DNA of 64,000 nt from Helicobacter sp. MIT 99-5507 (GCF_003364295.1 NZ_NXLO01000001.1:186001-250000), one strand, 5' to 3'. Positions 1-10,131 are shown, counted from the first letter of the stretch. Numbers and translations are program-made. The notes: generated from the letters alone by a model not told the origin.

Positions 1-703
1 GTTGCAAATCAAATCCGCTACATAAAAACATTTCTTTATTTTTATCCAATAAAAAATTTGCAGCCATTAGTTTTGTTACAATTCCACCTGTGGCAAATTT
101 GCTACCTGCAACTTTATCACTTAAGATTCTATCTTGATTAATTTTATTGATATATTTTATCAGCTTTGCATCTTTGTTTTTTAGCGGATCTTTATCATAA
201 TATCCATATACATCACTCAATATCACAAGTATATTAGAATCAAAATAATGCGTTACATAGGCACTTAGCTGGTCATTATCACCAAAAGTTAAATCATTTT
301 GTGCGATAACATCGTTTTCATTTAGTATAGGTAGGATTCCATTTTCTAATAAAGTATCTATTGTCTCTTTTGTGCATTCTATCTTTTCTTTAGAATCAAA
401 TATAGTGCTTATGAATAATAATTGTGATGTTATGATATTGTATTTACTAAAAATTGAATTATATGCGTTCATAAGTAGTGGTTGCCCGATACTTGATAAT
501 GCTCGTTTGTTTGATAATTTGCTTTTATCAAGGTTGATTCTTGTATATCCGCTTGCAACTGCACCTGATGATACTAAAATAATATCAAATTTGCTTTTTA
601 GCTCTAATACAAAGTTACATATCTTTTCTATTCTTTTTATTTCTAAAATATCACCATTTGATAAGATAGAAGTTCCAATCTTAATAACTAATTTTTGTTT
701 CAT
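1..703 (-). CDS. proB: Glutamate 5-kinase, 3' end outside window
   Basis: ATP-dependent phosphorylation of L-glutamate, the first step of proline synthesis, in the cytoplasm. Read from an ATG at 701-703 toward base 1, the frame stays open for 234 codons and leaves the window. The N-terminus MKQKLVIKIGTSILS is the amino-acid-kinase phosphate loop. It is followed by VSSGAVASG, by LNENDVIAQNDLTFGDNDQLSA (substrate and Mg binding) and by KVAGSKFATGGIVTKL near the cut, all typical of ProB. So little of the normal length remains beyond the edge that a C-terminal PUA domain is unlikely, though this cannot be checked here. It follows the Crp/Fnr gene on the same strand after a 235-base gap, so it probably has its own promoter. 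The identification is secure; the C-terminus is unseen. Confidence 0.93.
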   Translation of the reverse strand, partial: MKQKLVIKIGTSILSNGDILEIKRIEKICNFVLELKSKFDIILVSSGAVASGYTRINLDKSKLSNKRALSSIGQPLLMNAYNSIFSKYNIITSQLLFISTIFDSKEKIECTKETIDTLLENGILPILNENDVIAQNDLTFGDNDQLSAYVTHYFDSNILVILSDVYGYYDKDPLKNKDAKLIKYINKINQDRILSDKVAGSKFATGGIVTKLMAANFLLDKNKEMFLCSGFDLQ

Positions 704-938
704 AAATAAAATTAATCCTAAATAGTTTAAAAATGAAATTTGGATTCTATCAAAACTAATATATTGTAACCTTAAAGTAATTTTAAGCTTATTTGTATAT
801 TTAAGATTTATTTAAGATATCTATAAGTTTTATTTCTTTTAGTATTGAAAACTGCAATTTTCAAACTTTTTTATAATTAAAAAGAAAGTGCAAATAAAAC
901 TTAAAGATTTAAGTTCAAAATATAATAAAATCTAGATT

Positions 939-1649
939 CTATTCAGCTTTTAAAATAGAATTTAGTTTATTTTCATTTATAACAACTAAATGCTTATTGA
1001 TATCTAGTCCTATTATATTTTCATCTTTTAATTTTTGAATATTTCTTGATAATGTTTCTTGGCTAATATTTAACATTTGAGAAATAAATTTTTTATTTAA
1101 ATCATTGAATATATTTGGTCTTTTACTAAGTATTGAAGCAAGTTTTGCTTTTGCATCATATATCATATTTATATTTATTATATTTTCTTGATCTTCTATT
1201 AGTTTATTTGCTCGATCTAACATATTTAGACTTAGATTTATATCTTCTTTTATCATTTCTTTAAAGCTTTCAGAATTTATGCTTAAAATCCTACAATTTT
1301 TTAAACAAAAAATATTATTGTATGAATATTTACTAATTAATGCTTGATAATTAATAAGCGGTGGATTCCCTTGATTGATGCAACTATTTGCATATATATT
1401 TATGATAACTTCATTATCAAATTTATTAATTTTATAGATTTTTACGCAACCATGTAATAAAAAATGAATGCTATCCATTGGATCATCTTCATAGTATAAA
1501 ATAGTATCTCTTGGATATTCTTTTACATGTGTTATACTAATGATTTTATCAAATGTTTCTTGAGATATATTTCTAAAATCTTCCATACTATCGATAGATT
1601 TTTTTAAATCTAGCAAACAAGATAACGGACAACTTTTTGACTTAAGCAT
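939..1649 (-). CDS. Crp/Fnr-family transcriptional regulator
   Basis: A 236-residue regulator with an N-terminal cyclic-nucleotide-binding-type beta barrel (about residues 25-120), a dimerisation helix and a C-terminal winged helix. The recognition-helix segment SQETLSRNIQKL has the E-x-x-S-R pattern of FNR, which suggests an FNR-like half-site preference. There are cysteines at the N-terminus (SCPLSC) and in the barrel (FCLKNC), but their spacing is not that of the FNR [4Fe-4S] cluster. The start is supported by GAGGG seven bases upstream of the ATG. The gene begins 12 bases after the gmd stop codon, so the two may be co-transcribed. Candidate targets in the window are the nap operon and the truncated haemoglobin gene; in Campylobacter a Crp/Fnr protein (NssR) controls the haemoglobins. 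Family assignment is firm, ligand and regulon are unknown. Confidence 0.85.
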   Translation of the reverse strand: MLKSKSCPLSCLLDLKKSIDSMEDFRNISQETFDKIISITHVKEYPRDTILYYEDDPMDSIHFLLHGCVKIYKINKFDNEVIINIYANSCINQGNPPLINYQALISKYSYNNIFCLKNCRILSINSESFKEMIKEDINLSLNMLDRANKLIEDQENIININMIYDAKAKLASILSKRPNIFNDLNKKFISQMLNISQETLSRNIQKLKDENIIGLDINKHLVVINENKLNSILKAE

Positions 1650-1661
1650 AAAATTACCCTC

Positions 1662-2771
1662 TTATTCAAAATAATGCATTATTTTATATCCACCATCATC
1701 TAAATATTTATCTTTTTGCATTAATTTCAAATCAGAATCTATCATATCATCAATCAATTTATAAAGATCATATTTTGGTTGCCATTTTAGTTTTTCTTTT
1801 GCTTTTGTAGGATCTCCAATGAGTAAATCTACTTCAGTTGGACGAAAATACCTAGGATCAACACACACTACTTCACTACCCTCTTTTACTTTATATTTAC
1901 CACTGCATCTTTTTATATATCCTTTTTCATCTACTCCACTACCACTCCACTCTATTTCTATATCAAGTTTATTGAAGGCTAATTCTACAAATTTTCTAAC
2001 TTCAGTTGTAATCCCTGTTGCTATTACAAAATCATCAGCTTCTTCTTGTTGTAATATTAAATACATCGCTCTTACATAATCTTTTGCATGCCCCCAGTCT
2101 CTTTTTGCACTCAAATTTCCTAAATAAAGCTTATTTTGTAATCCTAAAGCAATTTTACATACTGCTCTAGTAATCTTTCTAGTAACAAAAGTCTCCCCTC
2201 GAATAGGACTTTCATGATTAAATAAAATACCATTACAAGCAAACATATTATATGCTTCTCTATAATTTACAGTAATCCAATAAGCATATAGTTTTGCTAC
2301 AGCATAAGGACTTCTAGGATAAAATGGAGTTTTTTCATCTTGTGGCACTTTTTGCACTAAACCATATAATTCACTTGTTGATGCTTGATATATTTTTGTT
2401 TGATTAATTAATCCTAGAATCCTAATAGCCTCTAGCAATCTTAATGTGCCAAGCCCATCTGCATTTGCAGTGTATTCTGGTGTCTCAAAGCTAACTGCTA
2501 CATGACTCATTGCTGCTAGGTTATAAATCTCATCTGGTTGAACTTCTTGCACAATTCTAATTAGATTCGTAGAATCCACTAAATCACCATGATGTAATCT
2601 AAATCGCCCATCACCTTCATGCAGATCTTGATACAAATGATCGATTCTATCAGTGTTAAACAAAGAACTTCGTCTTTTTATTCCATGAACTTCATAACCA
2701 TTATCTAATAAAAATTCTGCTAGATATGCACCATCTTGTCCTGTTATACCAGTAATTAAGGCTTTTTTCAT
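1662..2771 (-). CDS. gmd: GDP-mannose 4,6-dehydratase
   Basis: Converts GDP-D-mannose to GDP-4-keto-6-deoxymannose, the precursor of GDP-L-fucose and related donors. The N-terminal Rossmann motif [11 protein letters not shown], the catalytic STSELYG with [10 protein letters not shown] (YxxxK), and the [19 protein letters not shown] segment are diagnostic. The open frame extends 12 codons further upstream, but the ATG at 2769-2771 has AGGAAT at the right distance and the protein then begins [11 protein letters not shown] as in the family. Length is 369 residues, normal for Gmd. The usual partner GDP-fucose synthetase (fcl) is not in the window, although a fucosyltransferase-type gene lies at 52487-53321. 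The partner may be encoded elsewhere or the product used otherwise. Confidence 0.95.
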   Translation of the reverse strand: MKKALITGITGQDGAYLAEFLLDNGYEVHGIKRRSSLFNTDRIDHLYQDLHEGDGRFRLHHGDLVDSTNLIRIVQEVQPDEIYNLAAMSHVAVSFETPEYTANADGLGTLRLLEAIRILGLINQTKIYQASTSELYGLVQKVPQDEKTPFYPRSPYAVAKLYAYWITVNYREAYNMFACNGILFNHESPIRGETFVTRKITRAVCKIALGLQNKLYLGNLSAKRDWGHAKDYVRAMYLILQQEEADDFVIATGITTEVRKFVELAFNKLDIEIEWSGSGVDEKGYIKRCSGKYKVKEGSEVVCVDPRYFRPTEVDLLIGDPTKAKEKLKWQPKYDLYKLIDDMIDSDLKLMQKDKYLDDGGYKIMHYFE

Positions 2772-2810
2772 AGTATTCCTTACGATATATTGAAGTATAT
2801 TAGACATAAT

Positions 2811-2847
2811 TTTGACATATTTAAGTAAAAAAAATATTTAAGTCAAA
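2811..2847. promoter_or_regulatory. Direct and inverted repeats upstream of napA, possible operator
   Basis: TTTGAC (2811-2816) and GTCAAA (2842-2847) form inverted ends. Between them ATATTTAAGT occurs twice (2817-2826 and 2834-2843) with a 17-base period. The element sits in the 226-base region between the divergent gmd and napA starts. It resembles a regulator-binding site, but the half-site spacing does not fit a Crp/Fnr box and no regulator can be named. Confidence 0.35.
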
Positions 2848-2854
2848 ATAATAT

Positions 2855-2873
2855 ATTGCTTACTTACAGCAAT
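2855..2873. promoter_or_regulatory. Inverted repeat upstream of napA
   Basis: ATTGCT and AGCAAT arms of six bases are separated by seven bases, about 125 bases before the napA start codon. It may be an operator or a small hairpin; no function can be assigned from sequence alone. Confidence 0.3.
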
Positions 2874-2997
2874 TTATTTATATAAAATTTAATATTTCCC
2901 TTATTGATTTAAAACAAAAATCTACATATCTTTTTATCTTAAGATTTTAAAGTTTAAAGCATTAAGGCTTTAAAATACTAATATGTGAAAGGATATT

Positions 2998-5757
2998 ATG
3001 TTAAGAAGAGACTTTTTAAAGAGCGCAGCTGTTGCCTCAGCTGCTGTTACTGCTGGAATGTCAGTCCCAAGTTCTTTAAGTGCAGCACAAGGTAGTGCTG
3101 AAAGTGGTTGGAAATGGGATAAGAGTGTTTGTAGATTTTGTGGAACTGGTTGTGGGATTATGGTCGCCACAAAAGATGGACAGATTGTTGCGGTGAAAGG
3201 TGATCCTGAAGCACCTGTAAATCGTGGGCTAAATTGTATAAAAGGATATTTTTGTGCAAAGATAATGTATGGAACAGATAGAATCACGCAGCCACTACTT
3301 AGATGTAATGATAAAGGCGAGTTTGATAAAAAAGGTAAGTTTAAACCAGTTAGCTGGAAAAGAGCCTTTGATGAGATGGAAAAACAATTCAAAAAAACCT
3401 ATAATGAATTGGGACCAACTGGCATTGGTGTATTTGGCTCTGGGCAATACACAATTCAAGAAGGATATGCAGCTGTAAAACTTATAAAAGGTGGTTTTAG
3501 GAGCAATAATATTGATCCAAATGCAAGGCATTGTATGGCAAGTGCTGTTGTTGCATTTATGGAAACTTTTGGTATAGATGAACCTGCTGGTTGTTATGAT
3601 GATATTGAATTAACAGATACAATCGTAACTTGGGGAGCAAATATGGCAGAAATGCACCCAATCTTATGGAGTCGTGTATCAAATAGAAAATTATCAAATC
3701 AAAATGTAAAAATTATAAATTTAAGCACATATACAAATAGAACATCAGATTTGGCTGATATTGAAATCATCTTTAAACCAAATACAGATTTAGCAATCTG
3801 GAATTTTATTGCACGAGAAATTATAAAAAGAGGTGCAGTAAATCAAAAATTTGTAAAAGATAATTGCGTATTTACTACAGGTTTTGTAAATATTGGCTAT
3901 GGAATGAGAAATAATCCAGATCATCCTAAGTTTAAACCAAGTGAAAAAGATACAGTTGCAAAAGAATTATCAAAAATTGTAAGCAAAAATGAGGGTGTTA
4001 GCTTGCAATATCTAGGCATTAAAGCTGGTGATAATATGAAAATGGATAATGCTGCAAAAGGTGGGAATCATTGGGAAATTAGTTTTGAAGATTTTAAAAC
4101 TGGATTAGAACCATATGATATTGATTTTGTAGCACAACTTGCTAAAGGGAATCCTGATGAAAGCATAGAATCTTTTAAAGAAAAACTTAAAACTCTTGCA
4201 GATTATTATATAGATAAAAATCGTAAAATCATAAGTTTCTGGACTATGGGAATGAATCAGCACCAAAGAGGAACTTGGGTAAATGAGCAAAGCTATATGG
4301 TGCATCTATTACTAGGAAAACAAAGCGTGCCAGGAAGTGGAGCATTTTCTTTGACAGGACAACCAAGTGCTTGTGGAACAGCAAGAGAAGTGGGAACTTT
4401 TGCTCATAGACTCCCAGCTGATATGGTAGTAGCAAATCCAAAACATAGAAGTATTACAGAAAAAATTTGGAAATTACCAGAAGGCACATTAAATAGCAAA
4501 ATTGGCTCACATTATGTAAAAATAATGCGTGATTTAGAAGATTCTAAGATTAAATGGATTTGGGTGCATGTAAATAATCCTTGGCATAACACTGCAAATG
4601 CTGAACACTGGATAAATGCAGCTAGAAATTTGGATAATTTTATTGTTGTTAGTGAATGTTATCCGGGTATTTCTGCAAAAGTTGCAGATTTGATTCTTCC
4701 AACAGCAATGATTTATGAAAAATGGGGAGCATATGGTAATGCTGAGAGAAGAACTCAACATTGGAAACAACAAGTATTACCACAAGGTAATGCAATGAGT
4801 GATACTTGGCAAATTATGGAATTTTCAAAACGTTTTAAAATAAAAGAAGTATGGGGTAAAGATTATAAGAATCTTGATTTAGTAAGTGTTTTAGATAAAG
4901 CAAAACAAATGGGTTACAATGAAGATACAACTTTATTTGAAGTAATGTTTGCAAATAGTGATGCTCGCAAGTTTGCAACCAATGATAAAATCATGGCAGG
5001 TGATATAAATACAGAAAGCATTGGGGATAGCAGAAATATTGTTGGTAGTGATGGTGAAGTATTTAAAGGATATGGATTCTTTGTTCAAAAATATTTATGG
5101 GAAGAATATAGACAATTTGGTCTAGGTCATGGACATGATTTAGCTGATTTTGATACTTATCATAAAGTTAGAGGTTTAAGATGGCCTGTTGTAGATGGCA
5201 AAGAGACACAATGGAGATTTAATAGCAAATACGACTTCTATGCTAAAAAAGAAGGAAGAGAATTTGCATTCTATGGAAATAAAGGAAAGGATATTATAAG
5301 CGGTAATCTAAAAGCTCCAAATACTAATAAAGTTAGCATTGATAATAAAGCTAAGATTTTCCTTAGACCATATATGGATCCTTGTGAAATGCCAGATAAT
5401 AATTATCCATTGTGGTTATGCACAGGTAGAGTATTGGAGCATTGGCATAGTGGAACAATGACTATGAGAGTTCCAGAGCTTTATCGTGCAGTGCCTGAAG
5501 CATTATGTTTTATGCATAATGATGATGCAGCAGCTCAAGGGTTAAAACAAGGTGATGTTATTTGGGTTGAAAGCAGAAGATCAAGAGTAAAAGTCAAAAT
5601 TGAAACAAGAGGTAGAAATAGACCACCAAAAGGATTGATTTATATACCTTGGTTTGATGAAAATGTGCTAATTAATAAAGTTTGTCTTGATGCTACTTGC
5701 CCAATATCCAAAGAGACTGATTTTAAAAAATGTGCAGTAAAAATATATAAGGCATAA
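2998..5757 (+). CDS. napA: Periplasmic nitrate reductase, catalytic subunit
   Basis: Reduces nitrate to nitrite in the periplasm using a bis-MGD molybdenum centre and one [4Fe-4S] cluster. The 919-residue product starts with a twin-arginine signal (MLRRDFLKS, then a hydrophobic stretch), so it is exported folded by Tat. The cluster ligands are C45, C48, C52 and C80 (CRFCGTGCG and NCIKGYF). The molybdenum ligand is the cysteine in NARHCMAS near residue 180. The C-terminal [16 protein letters not shown] region is the usual molybdopterin-binding segment. AAAGGA precedes the ATG. It is the first gene of a tightly packed operon in the order A-G-H-B-F-L-D typical of Campylobacterota, which lack napC and use NapGH to take electrons from menaquinol. 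Confidence 0.98.
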   Translation: MLRRDFLKSAAVASAAVTAGMSVPSSLSAAQGSAESGWKWDKSVCRFCGTGCGIMVATKDGQIVAVKGDPEAPVNRGLNCIKGYFCAKIMYGTDRITQPLLRCNDKGEFDKKGKFKPVSWKRAFDEMEKQFKKTYNELGPTGIGVFGSGQYTIQEGYAAVKLIKGGFRSNNIDPNARHCMASAVVAFMETFGIDEPAGCYDDIELTDTIVTWGANMAEMHPILWSRVSNRKLSNQNVKIINLSTYTNRTSDLADIEIIFKPNTDLAIWNFIAREIIKRGAVNQKFVKDNCVFTTGFVNIGYGMRNNPDHPKFKPSEKDTVAKELSKIVSKNEGVSLQYLGIKAGDNMKMDNAAKGGNHWEISFEDFKTGLEPYDIDFVAQLAKGNPDESIESFKEKLKTLADYYIDKNRKIISFWTMGMNQHQRGTWVNEQSYMVHLLLGKQSVPGSGAFSLTGQPSACGTAREVGTFAHRLPADMVVANPKHRSITEKIWKLPEGTLNSKIGSHYVKIMRDLEDSKIKWIWVHVNNPWHNTANAEHWINAARNLDNFIVVSECYPGISAKVADLILPTAMIYEKWGAYGNAERRTQHWKQQVLPQGNAMSDTWQIMEFSKRFKIKEVWGKDYKNLDLVSVLDKAKQMGYNEDTTLFEVMFANSDARKFATNDKIMAGDINTESIGDSRNIVGSDGEVFKGYGFFVQKYLWEEYRQFGLGHGHDLADFDTYHKVRGLRWPVVDGKETQWRFNSKYDFYAKKEGREFAFYGNKGKDIISGNLKAPNTNKVSIDNKAKIFLRPYMDPCEMPDNNYPLWLCTGRVLEHWHSGTMTMRVPELYRAVPEALCFMHNDDAAAQGLKQGDVIWVESRRSRVKVKIETRGRNRPPKGLIYIPWFDENVLINKVCLDATCPISKETDFKKCAVKIYKA

Positions 5758-5767
5758 ATAAAATAAT

Positions 5768-6559
5768 ATGCAAGAAATAAACAAAAATAGACGCAATGCT
5801 ATACTAAAAACAGCACAAGGTATTGGAATCTTTGCCTTTAGCGGTCTTATATGGGGTGCATATGTATCTAAGGCAAAAGCATCTAGTTTTAGCCTTAGAC
5901 CACCTGGTGCAAAAGAAGAAAGTGAGTTTTTAAAGTTATGTATTAAATGTGGTAGATGTGTGACATTTTGCCCATTTGATACTTTAAAATTAGCTACTCC
6001 AGAAGATGATGTGCCAACAGGGACGCCATATTTTACACCAAGAAAGATTCCTTGTTATATGTGTGTTGATGTGCCATGTGTGCCTGTATGTCCTACAAAT
6101 GCTCTTGATGAAAAGCTACTAAACATAGTTGAAAATGACAAAGAGATGATGGATATAAGAAATGCTAAAATGGGTGTTGCAGTAGTTGATATAGAATCTT
6201 GTGTTGCTTATTGGGGGATTCAATGTGATGCTTGTTATAGAGCTTGTCCATTGATTGATGAAGCTATCAAGCTAGAATATAAACAAAATGATAGGACAAA
6301 TAAACACTCATATTTATTACCTGTTGTAGATAGCACAAAATGCACTGGGTGTGGTTTGTGTGAGCATGCTTGTATAACAAAAAAAGCAGCCATTATGGTA
6401 TTGCCTAGAGATAAGGCATTAGGTAGTGTAGATATAAACTATATTAAAGGCTGGGATAAAAGTGATGAAGCAAGATTAAATCAAACAGATAAAATTGCAC
6501 CAAAAAATAGTGATGATACTAATAGTGTTATAGACTATCTAAATAGCGGGGATTTATGA
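5768..6559 (+). CDS. napG: Ferredoxin-type protein of the nitrate reductase electron path
   Basis: A 263-residue periplasmic iron-sulfur protein that pairs with NapH to pass quinol electrons toward NapB/NapA. The N-terminus has a Tat-like start (KNRRNAILKTAQGIG) and a hydrophobic segment ending near AKAS. Four [4Fe-4S]-type cysteine groups follow: CIKCGRCVTFCPF, CYMCVDVPCVPVCP, CDACYRACP and CTGCGLCEHACI. It begins 10 bases after napA and its stop overlaps the napH start by four bases (ATGA), which points to translational coupling. Confidence 0.96.
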   Translation: MQEINKNRRNAILKTAQGIGIFAFSGLIWGAYVSKAKASSFSLRPPGAKEESEFLKLCIKCGRCVTFCPFDTLKLATPEDDVPTGTPYFTPRKIPCYMCVDVPCVPVCPTNALDEKLLNIVENDKEMMDIRNAKMGVAVVDIESCVAYWGIQCDACYRACPLIDEAIKLEYKQNDRTNKHSYLLPVVDSTKCTGCGLCEHACITKKAAIMVLPRDKALGSVDINYIKGWDKSDEARLNQTDKIAPKNSDDTNSVIDYLNSGDL

Positions 6560-7380
6560 TGAAAAAAATTAGGTTTTTGATTTTAAGGAGATTTATTCAA
6601 CTTGGAATCTTAGTTACATTTTTTGTTTGTAATTACTATGCAATAAATTTTTTTAATGGGAATCTAAATTCATCAAAAGTTTTTTGGATAATTCCTATGA
6701 GTGATCCTCTATCAATAGCACAGATTTTTATATCTGGTGCGATTAGCGGTATAGCTATCGGTAGTGAAGCTGTAATCGGACTATTTGTTGTATTAATTAT
6801 TTATGGTGTATTTTTTGGAAGAGGATATTGTGCTTTTGTGTGTCCTATGAATATGATTACAGATTTTGCTAATTTTTTAAGGAGAATATTTGAATTTAAT
6901 ACAAATAAAAAGCTAAATATTTCGCGTAAAAGCAAATATGGGGTATTGATACTAAGTTTAGTGCTTAGTTTTATACTTGCTGTCCCTGCATTTGATTTAA
7001 TAAGTCCTATATCTATGTTGCATCGTGGCATTGTATTTGGCATGGGTTTTGGAATCTTTGGGGTTTTGAGTGTATTTTTATTTGATTTGTTTTTTGTAAA
7101 AAATGGATTTTGTGGTTATATTTGTCCTCTTGGTGCGACTTATTCTTTGATTGGAAAATATAGTCTTCTTAGGGTTAAGCATAATAAAGATAAATGCACA
7201 AAATGTAATAAATGTATCATTATATGTCCAGAGCCTCAAGTATTAGATTTGATTGGAAAAAGAAGTGGAAGTATAAATAAGATTGATTGCATGAAATGTG
7301 CGAGATGTATTGAAGTGTGTGATGATAATGCACTTAAATATGGAATTTTTGATTTTAAGAATATGAGGAGTAAAAAATGA
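6556..7380 (+). CDS. napH: Membrane quinol dehydrogenase component of nitrate reductase
   Basis: An integral membrane protein of 274 residues that, with NapG, is thought to oxidise menaquinol for NapA in bacteria lacking NapC. Several hydrophobic helices are visible (about residues 10-30, 50-95, 125-150 and 155-185). Cytoplasmic CX3CP motifs lie in the loops (CAFVCPM and CGYICPL). Two [4Fe-4S] motifs close the protein: CTKCNKCIIICP and CMKCARCIEVC. Two adjacent ATG codons start the frame and either could be used. It overlaps napG and napB by four bases each. Confidence 0.96.
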   Translation: MMKKIRFLILRRFIQLGILVTFFVCNYYAINFFNGNLNSSKVFWIIPMSDPLSIAQIFISGAISGIAIGSEAVIGLFVVLIIYGVFFGRGYCAFVCPMNMITDFANFLRRIFEFNTNKKLNISRKSKYGVLILSLVLSFILAVPAFDLISPISMLHRGIVFGMGFGIFGVLSVFLFDLFFVKNGFCGYICPLGATYSLIGKYSLLRVKHNKDKCTKCNKCIIICPEPQVLDLIGKRSGSINKIDCMKCARCIEVCDDNALKYGIFDFKNMRSKK

Positions 7381-7898
7381 AATATATGATTAATATAGTA
7401 GCTATAGTGCTACTTTTTATTGGATGTGCAAGTGATAATGGAAATAAAATGTCACTTGATGAGAGTGAGTTTGGATTAAGGAGTGCATCTTTGTATAGTG
7501 AAAATGTAGATCTAAGAGATTTTGCATATTCTACTACTCCAGCCGGAGAGAGCACTAATATTGAAAGAGCATATGAAAATGCACCACCTATGATACCTCA
7601 TGATGTAGAAGGTATGCTTGATATTACAAGAGATTACAATGCTTGTATTGATTGTCATAGTAGGCAAAATGCACCTCTTATGAATGCTACACCTGTGCCA
7701 TTATCACATACTTATGATACATTTAGTGATAAGCAAAAAGATAGCATTGTAGATTCTAGATATAATTGCAACTTATGCCATACACCACAAGCAAATGTAA
7801 GCCCTTTGGTTGGAAATAATTTTAAACCAGAGTTTAGAAGTAGTGATGGGAAAAGTAAATCAAACTTATTAGAAGTTTTAGATGAAGGTGTTAAATAA
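7377..7898 (+). CDS. napB: Diheme cytochrome c subunit of periplasmic nitrate reductase
   Basis: The small electron-transfer subunit that feeds NapA. The 173-residue protein has an N-terminal hydrophobic signal that contains LFIGC, so it may be a lipoprotein. Two haem c sites are present, CIDCH and CNLCH, in the usual NapB spacing, and a further ligand histidine sits in PLSHTY between them. It overlaps napH by four bases and napF by 17 bases. Confidence 0.95.
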   Translation: MKYMINIVAIVLLFIGCASDNGNKMSLDESEFGLRSASLYSENVDLRDFAYSTTPAGESTNIERAYENAPPMIPHDVEGMLDITRDYNACIDCHSRQNAPLMNATPVPLSHTYDTFSDKQKDSIVDSRYNCNLCHTPQANVSPLVGNNFKPEFRSSDGKSKSNLLEVLDEGVK

Positions 7899-8346
7899 AA
7901 AGTTGATAAATAGATTTAAAAAAAACCTTCCGCTTCCATATTGCAAAGATTCTAATATACTAGAATCTTGCAAAGAATGCGATAATAACCCATGTATTTC
8001 TATATGTCCTACAAATATTATTATAAAAGAAGATGATAGAATCTATTTAGATTTTAGAGATAATGGCTGTATATTTTGCAAGAGATGTGCAGAAGTGTGC
8101 AAAAGCGATTCGCTTGGATTGCTTGATTTGGATTTAGAAAACTATATAAATGCAAAAATAAATCTAAATGAAGCAAAATGTCTAGCTTGGAATAAAACAA
8201 TATGCTCTTATTGTGCTGATGTCTGTGATAGCAAGAGTATTAAATTTAATGCTATGCTTTATCCAGAGATTTTGCAATCTTGCACTAAGTGTGGAATGTG
8301 TCAAAGTGTATGTCCAAACGAAGCAATAACTTTTAGAGGTGTATAA
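7882..8346 (+). CDS. napF: Cytoplasmic ferredoxin-type Nap assembly protein
   Basis: NapF is a cytoplasmic iron-sulfur protein thought to help mature NapA before export. The 154-residue product has no signal peptide. It has cysteine groups CKECDNNPCISICP, CIFCKRCAEVC, CSYCADVC and CTKCGMCQSVCP, consistent with several [4Fe-4S] clusters. The ATG lies inside the 3' end of napB and the stop shares a base with the napL start, so all these genes are probably translated as one coupled unit. Confidence 0.93.
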   Translation: MKVLNKKLINRFKKNLPLPYCKDSNILESCKECDNNPCISICPTNIIIKEDDRIYLDFRDNGCIFCKRCAEVCKSDSLGLLDLDLENYINAKINLNEAKCLAWNKTICSYCADVCDSKSIKFNAMLYPEILQSCTKCGMCQSVCPNEAITFRGV

Positions 8347-9287
8347 TGAAGATATTCTTTATTTTATTAATATGTATCGCAGCTCATGCAATAGAACCAT
8401 ACAAAAAAATAACAATAGATAGTCTGATTACTTCAATCAATCTTTATGAAAATAAATTATATATCTCAAGTGATGCAGGTAAAGTTGAAATATATGATAT
8501 TAATAATTTTAAAAAGATAAAAGAAATCAAACTTGATAAAATATATGACTATTTTGGTGAATATTTTCATCCAAGAATATTTAGCACTCATACAATAGAT
8601 GGGGAAAATATATTAATTATAAGCCAAGATTCAAATGGTAGTTCAAAGATACAAATTTATAATAATAGTGGATTTAAAAAAATAAAATTAAATAATACTT
8701 CATTTGTAAATAAGGCATATTTTGTAGATAAAGATAGAATCTTAATTGGATTATTAAGCAATGAAATTATCTTATATGATATTAATAAGGATGAGATTCT
8801 ATGGGAAATACAGCCTAGCCAAGCTGTATTTTCAGATTTGATATTTAATGATAGATTTGCATTTAGCACCACAGAAGGTGGAATCGTATATATCATAGAA
8901 ATAGATTCTGGAAAAATCATAAAAATATTAGAGGGTGCTAATTTTGATAATGTTTATATGCTAGCTAGTGCAAAAGATGTATTGCTTAGTGCTGGTAGAG
9001 ACAAAACTTGTGGCGTATATGATATAAAAAATGGAGAATTTAAACGTCTAAAAACCAACTTTTTAAGTTATGCAGTGGGAATTTCTAATGATTCTACACT
9101 TGGTGCAATTAGTGATAATGAAAATAATGATATTTTAATATTTAATATAAAAACTCTAAGTAAAATTGATATTTTAAAAGGTGGCGATGCATTGCCAAAT
9201 AAAATTATTTTTATTGATAATAGCACAATAGTAGCTGGATTTGATAGTAAAAATGTGTTATTTTGGAAACTAGGAGGAAAGAGTTGA
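8346..9287 (+). CDS. napL: NapL, WD40-like accessory protein of the nap operon
   Basis: A 313-residue protein with an N-terminal signal peptide (MKIFFILLICIAAHA), so probably periplasmic. Its repeating beta-strand units (for example ILLSAGRD-like and VYDIKNGE segments) predict a WD40-type propeller. NapL occurs in this position in nap operons of Campylobacterota; it supports nitrate reductase activity but its exact role is unclear. The stop codon overlaps the proposed TTG start of napD. Confidence 0.88.
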   Translation: MKIFFILLICIAAHAIEPYKKITIDSLITSINLYENKLYISSDAGKVEIYDINNFKKIKEIKLDKIYDYFGEYFHPRIFSTHTIDGENILIISQDSNGSSKIQIYNNSGFKKIKLNNTSFVNKAYFVDKDRILIGLLSNEIILYDINKDEILWEIQPSQAVFSDLIFNDRFAFSTTEGGIVYIIEIDSGKIIKILEGANFDNVYMLASAKDVLLSAGRDKTCGVYDIKNGEFKRLKTNFLSYAVGISNDSTLGAISDNENNDILIFNIKTLSKIDILKGGDALPNKIIFIDNSTIVAGFDSKNVLFWKLGGKS

Positions 9288-9631
9288 ATATCTCAAGTGT
9301 GATTATAAAAACAAATGATTTATCAAAATGCAAAGAGGAACTATCTAAAATAGATGGAGCAGAAGTAGCATTGAGTGAAAATAATACTATTATTGTCGTT
9401 ATACAAGCAGAAGATGTAAATCAAGAAATAGAAATCTTTAATAAAATAGAAAAAACAAAGCATGTCATCTCTGCTTCTATGCACTATAGTTATATTGAAG
9501 ATGAATTACGTGATGATTTAGCAAATATGAATAATAGTGTAAATGAGATTTTAAATGATAATTCTACTCCAATTAATAAAATGCAATATAGTGGTAGTGT
9601 ATATGCAATGATGAATAAAAAGAAAAAATAA
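9284..9631 (+). CDS. napD: NapD, chaperone for the NapA signal peptide
   Basis: NapD binds the Tat leader of NapA and delays export until cofactors are loaded. The product is small and acidic, with the ferredoxin-like fold pattern [10 protein letters not shown]...[10 protein letters not shown]. The frame is open from a TTG at 9263, but a perfect AGGAGG at 9272-9277 lies six bases before the TTG at 9284, so that start (115 residues, overlapping the napL stop as TTGA) is preferred. A C-terminal lysine-rich tail follows the conserved part. The stop overlaps the msrA start (TAATG). Confidence 0.88.
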   Translation: MNISSVIIKTNDLSKCKEELSKIDGAEVALSENNTIIVVIQAEDVNQEIEIFNKIEKTKHVISASMHYSYIEDELRDDLANMNNSVNEILNDNSTPINKMQYSGSVYAMMNKKKK

Positions 9632-10116
9632 TGACAAAGACTATATATCTAGCAGGTGGTTGCTTTTGGGGTGTAGAAGAATATTTTGGATATCTAAAAG
9701 GCATTATTAAGACCAAAGTTGGCTATGCAAATAGTAGCATTAACAATCCAAGTTATGAGATGGTATGCTATGGAGAGAGTGATGCAGCAGAAGCTGTAGA
9801 AATACTATATGATAGTGATATTATTTCTTTAGATTCTATATTAGATAATTTTTTTAGCATTATCGATCCTACCACTTTAAATAGACAAGGTAATGATGTA
9901 GGCATTCAATATCGAAGCGGAATCTATTTTATAGATGAGAGTGATAGGGAGATTATTCAAAATTATATTTTAAATATTTCTATGAATTATGATAAAAAGA
10001 TTCTTACTGAGGTAAAAAAGCTTGAAAACTTTTTTGAAGCAGAATCTTATCATCAAAAATACCTAAAGAAAAATCCAAATGGATATTGTCATATTGATTT
10101 AAGTAAAATTATCTAA
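9631..10116 (+). CDS. msrA: Peptide methionine-S-sulfoxide reductase
   Basis: Reduces the S-epimer of methionine sulfoxide in proteins. The catalytic [11 protein letters not shown] motif is at the N-terminus, followed by the [19 protein letters not shown] and [21 protein letters not shown] segments of MsrA. It is a stand-alone 161-residue MsrA with no fused MsrB domain. The ATG shares a base with the napD stop codon, so it looks like the last gene of the nap transcript. It has no signal peptide and should act in the cytoplasm. Confidence 0.95.
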   Translation: MTKTIYLAGGCFWGVEEYFGYLKGIIKTKVGYANSSINNPSYEMVCYGESDAAEAVEILYDSDIISLDSILDNFFSIIDPTTLNRQGNDVGIQYRSGIYFIDESDREIIQNYILNISMNYDKKILTEVKKLENFFEAESYHQKYLKKNPNGYCHIDLSKII

Positions 10117-10123
10117 TTTACTT
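10101..10123. terminator. Possible hairpin between convergent msrA and hydrolase genes
   Basis: AAGTAAAATTA and TAATTTACTT can pair with one bulge over the last codons of msrA. It lies between two convergent genes but has no strong T run on either side, so it is only a weak terminator candidate. Confidence 0.3.
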
Positions 10124-10131
10124 AAATTTAC

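Noticed and set aside
372-725. Plus-strand open frame of 117 codons
   Set aside because: It is antisense to proB, whose motifs are unambiguous on the minus strand; no ribosome site or family match.
845-864. Hairpin with seven-base TTGAAAA/TTTTCAA arms in the proB leader
   Set aside because: Perfect but short and AT-rich; on the coding strand it lacks a following T run, so terminator function is not supported.
939-1649. Regulator as a true oxygen-sensing FNR
   Set aside because: There are cysteines near the N-terminus and in the barrel, but their number and spacing do not match the FNR cluster ligands.
2970-3392. Minus-strand open frame of 140 codons at the napA start
   Set aside because: It is a shadow of the napA coding sequence and covers its Tat and iron-sulfur region.
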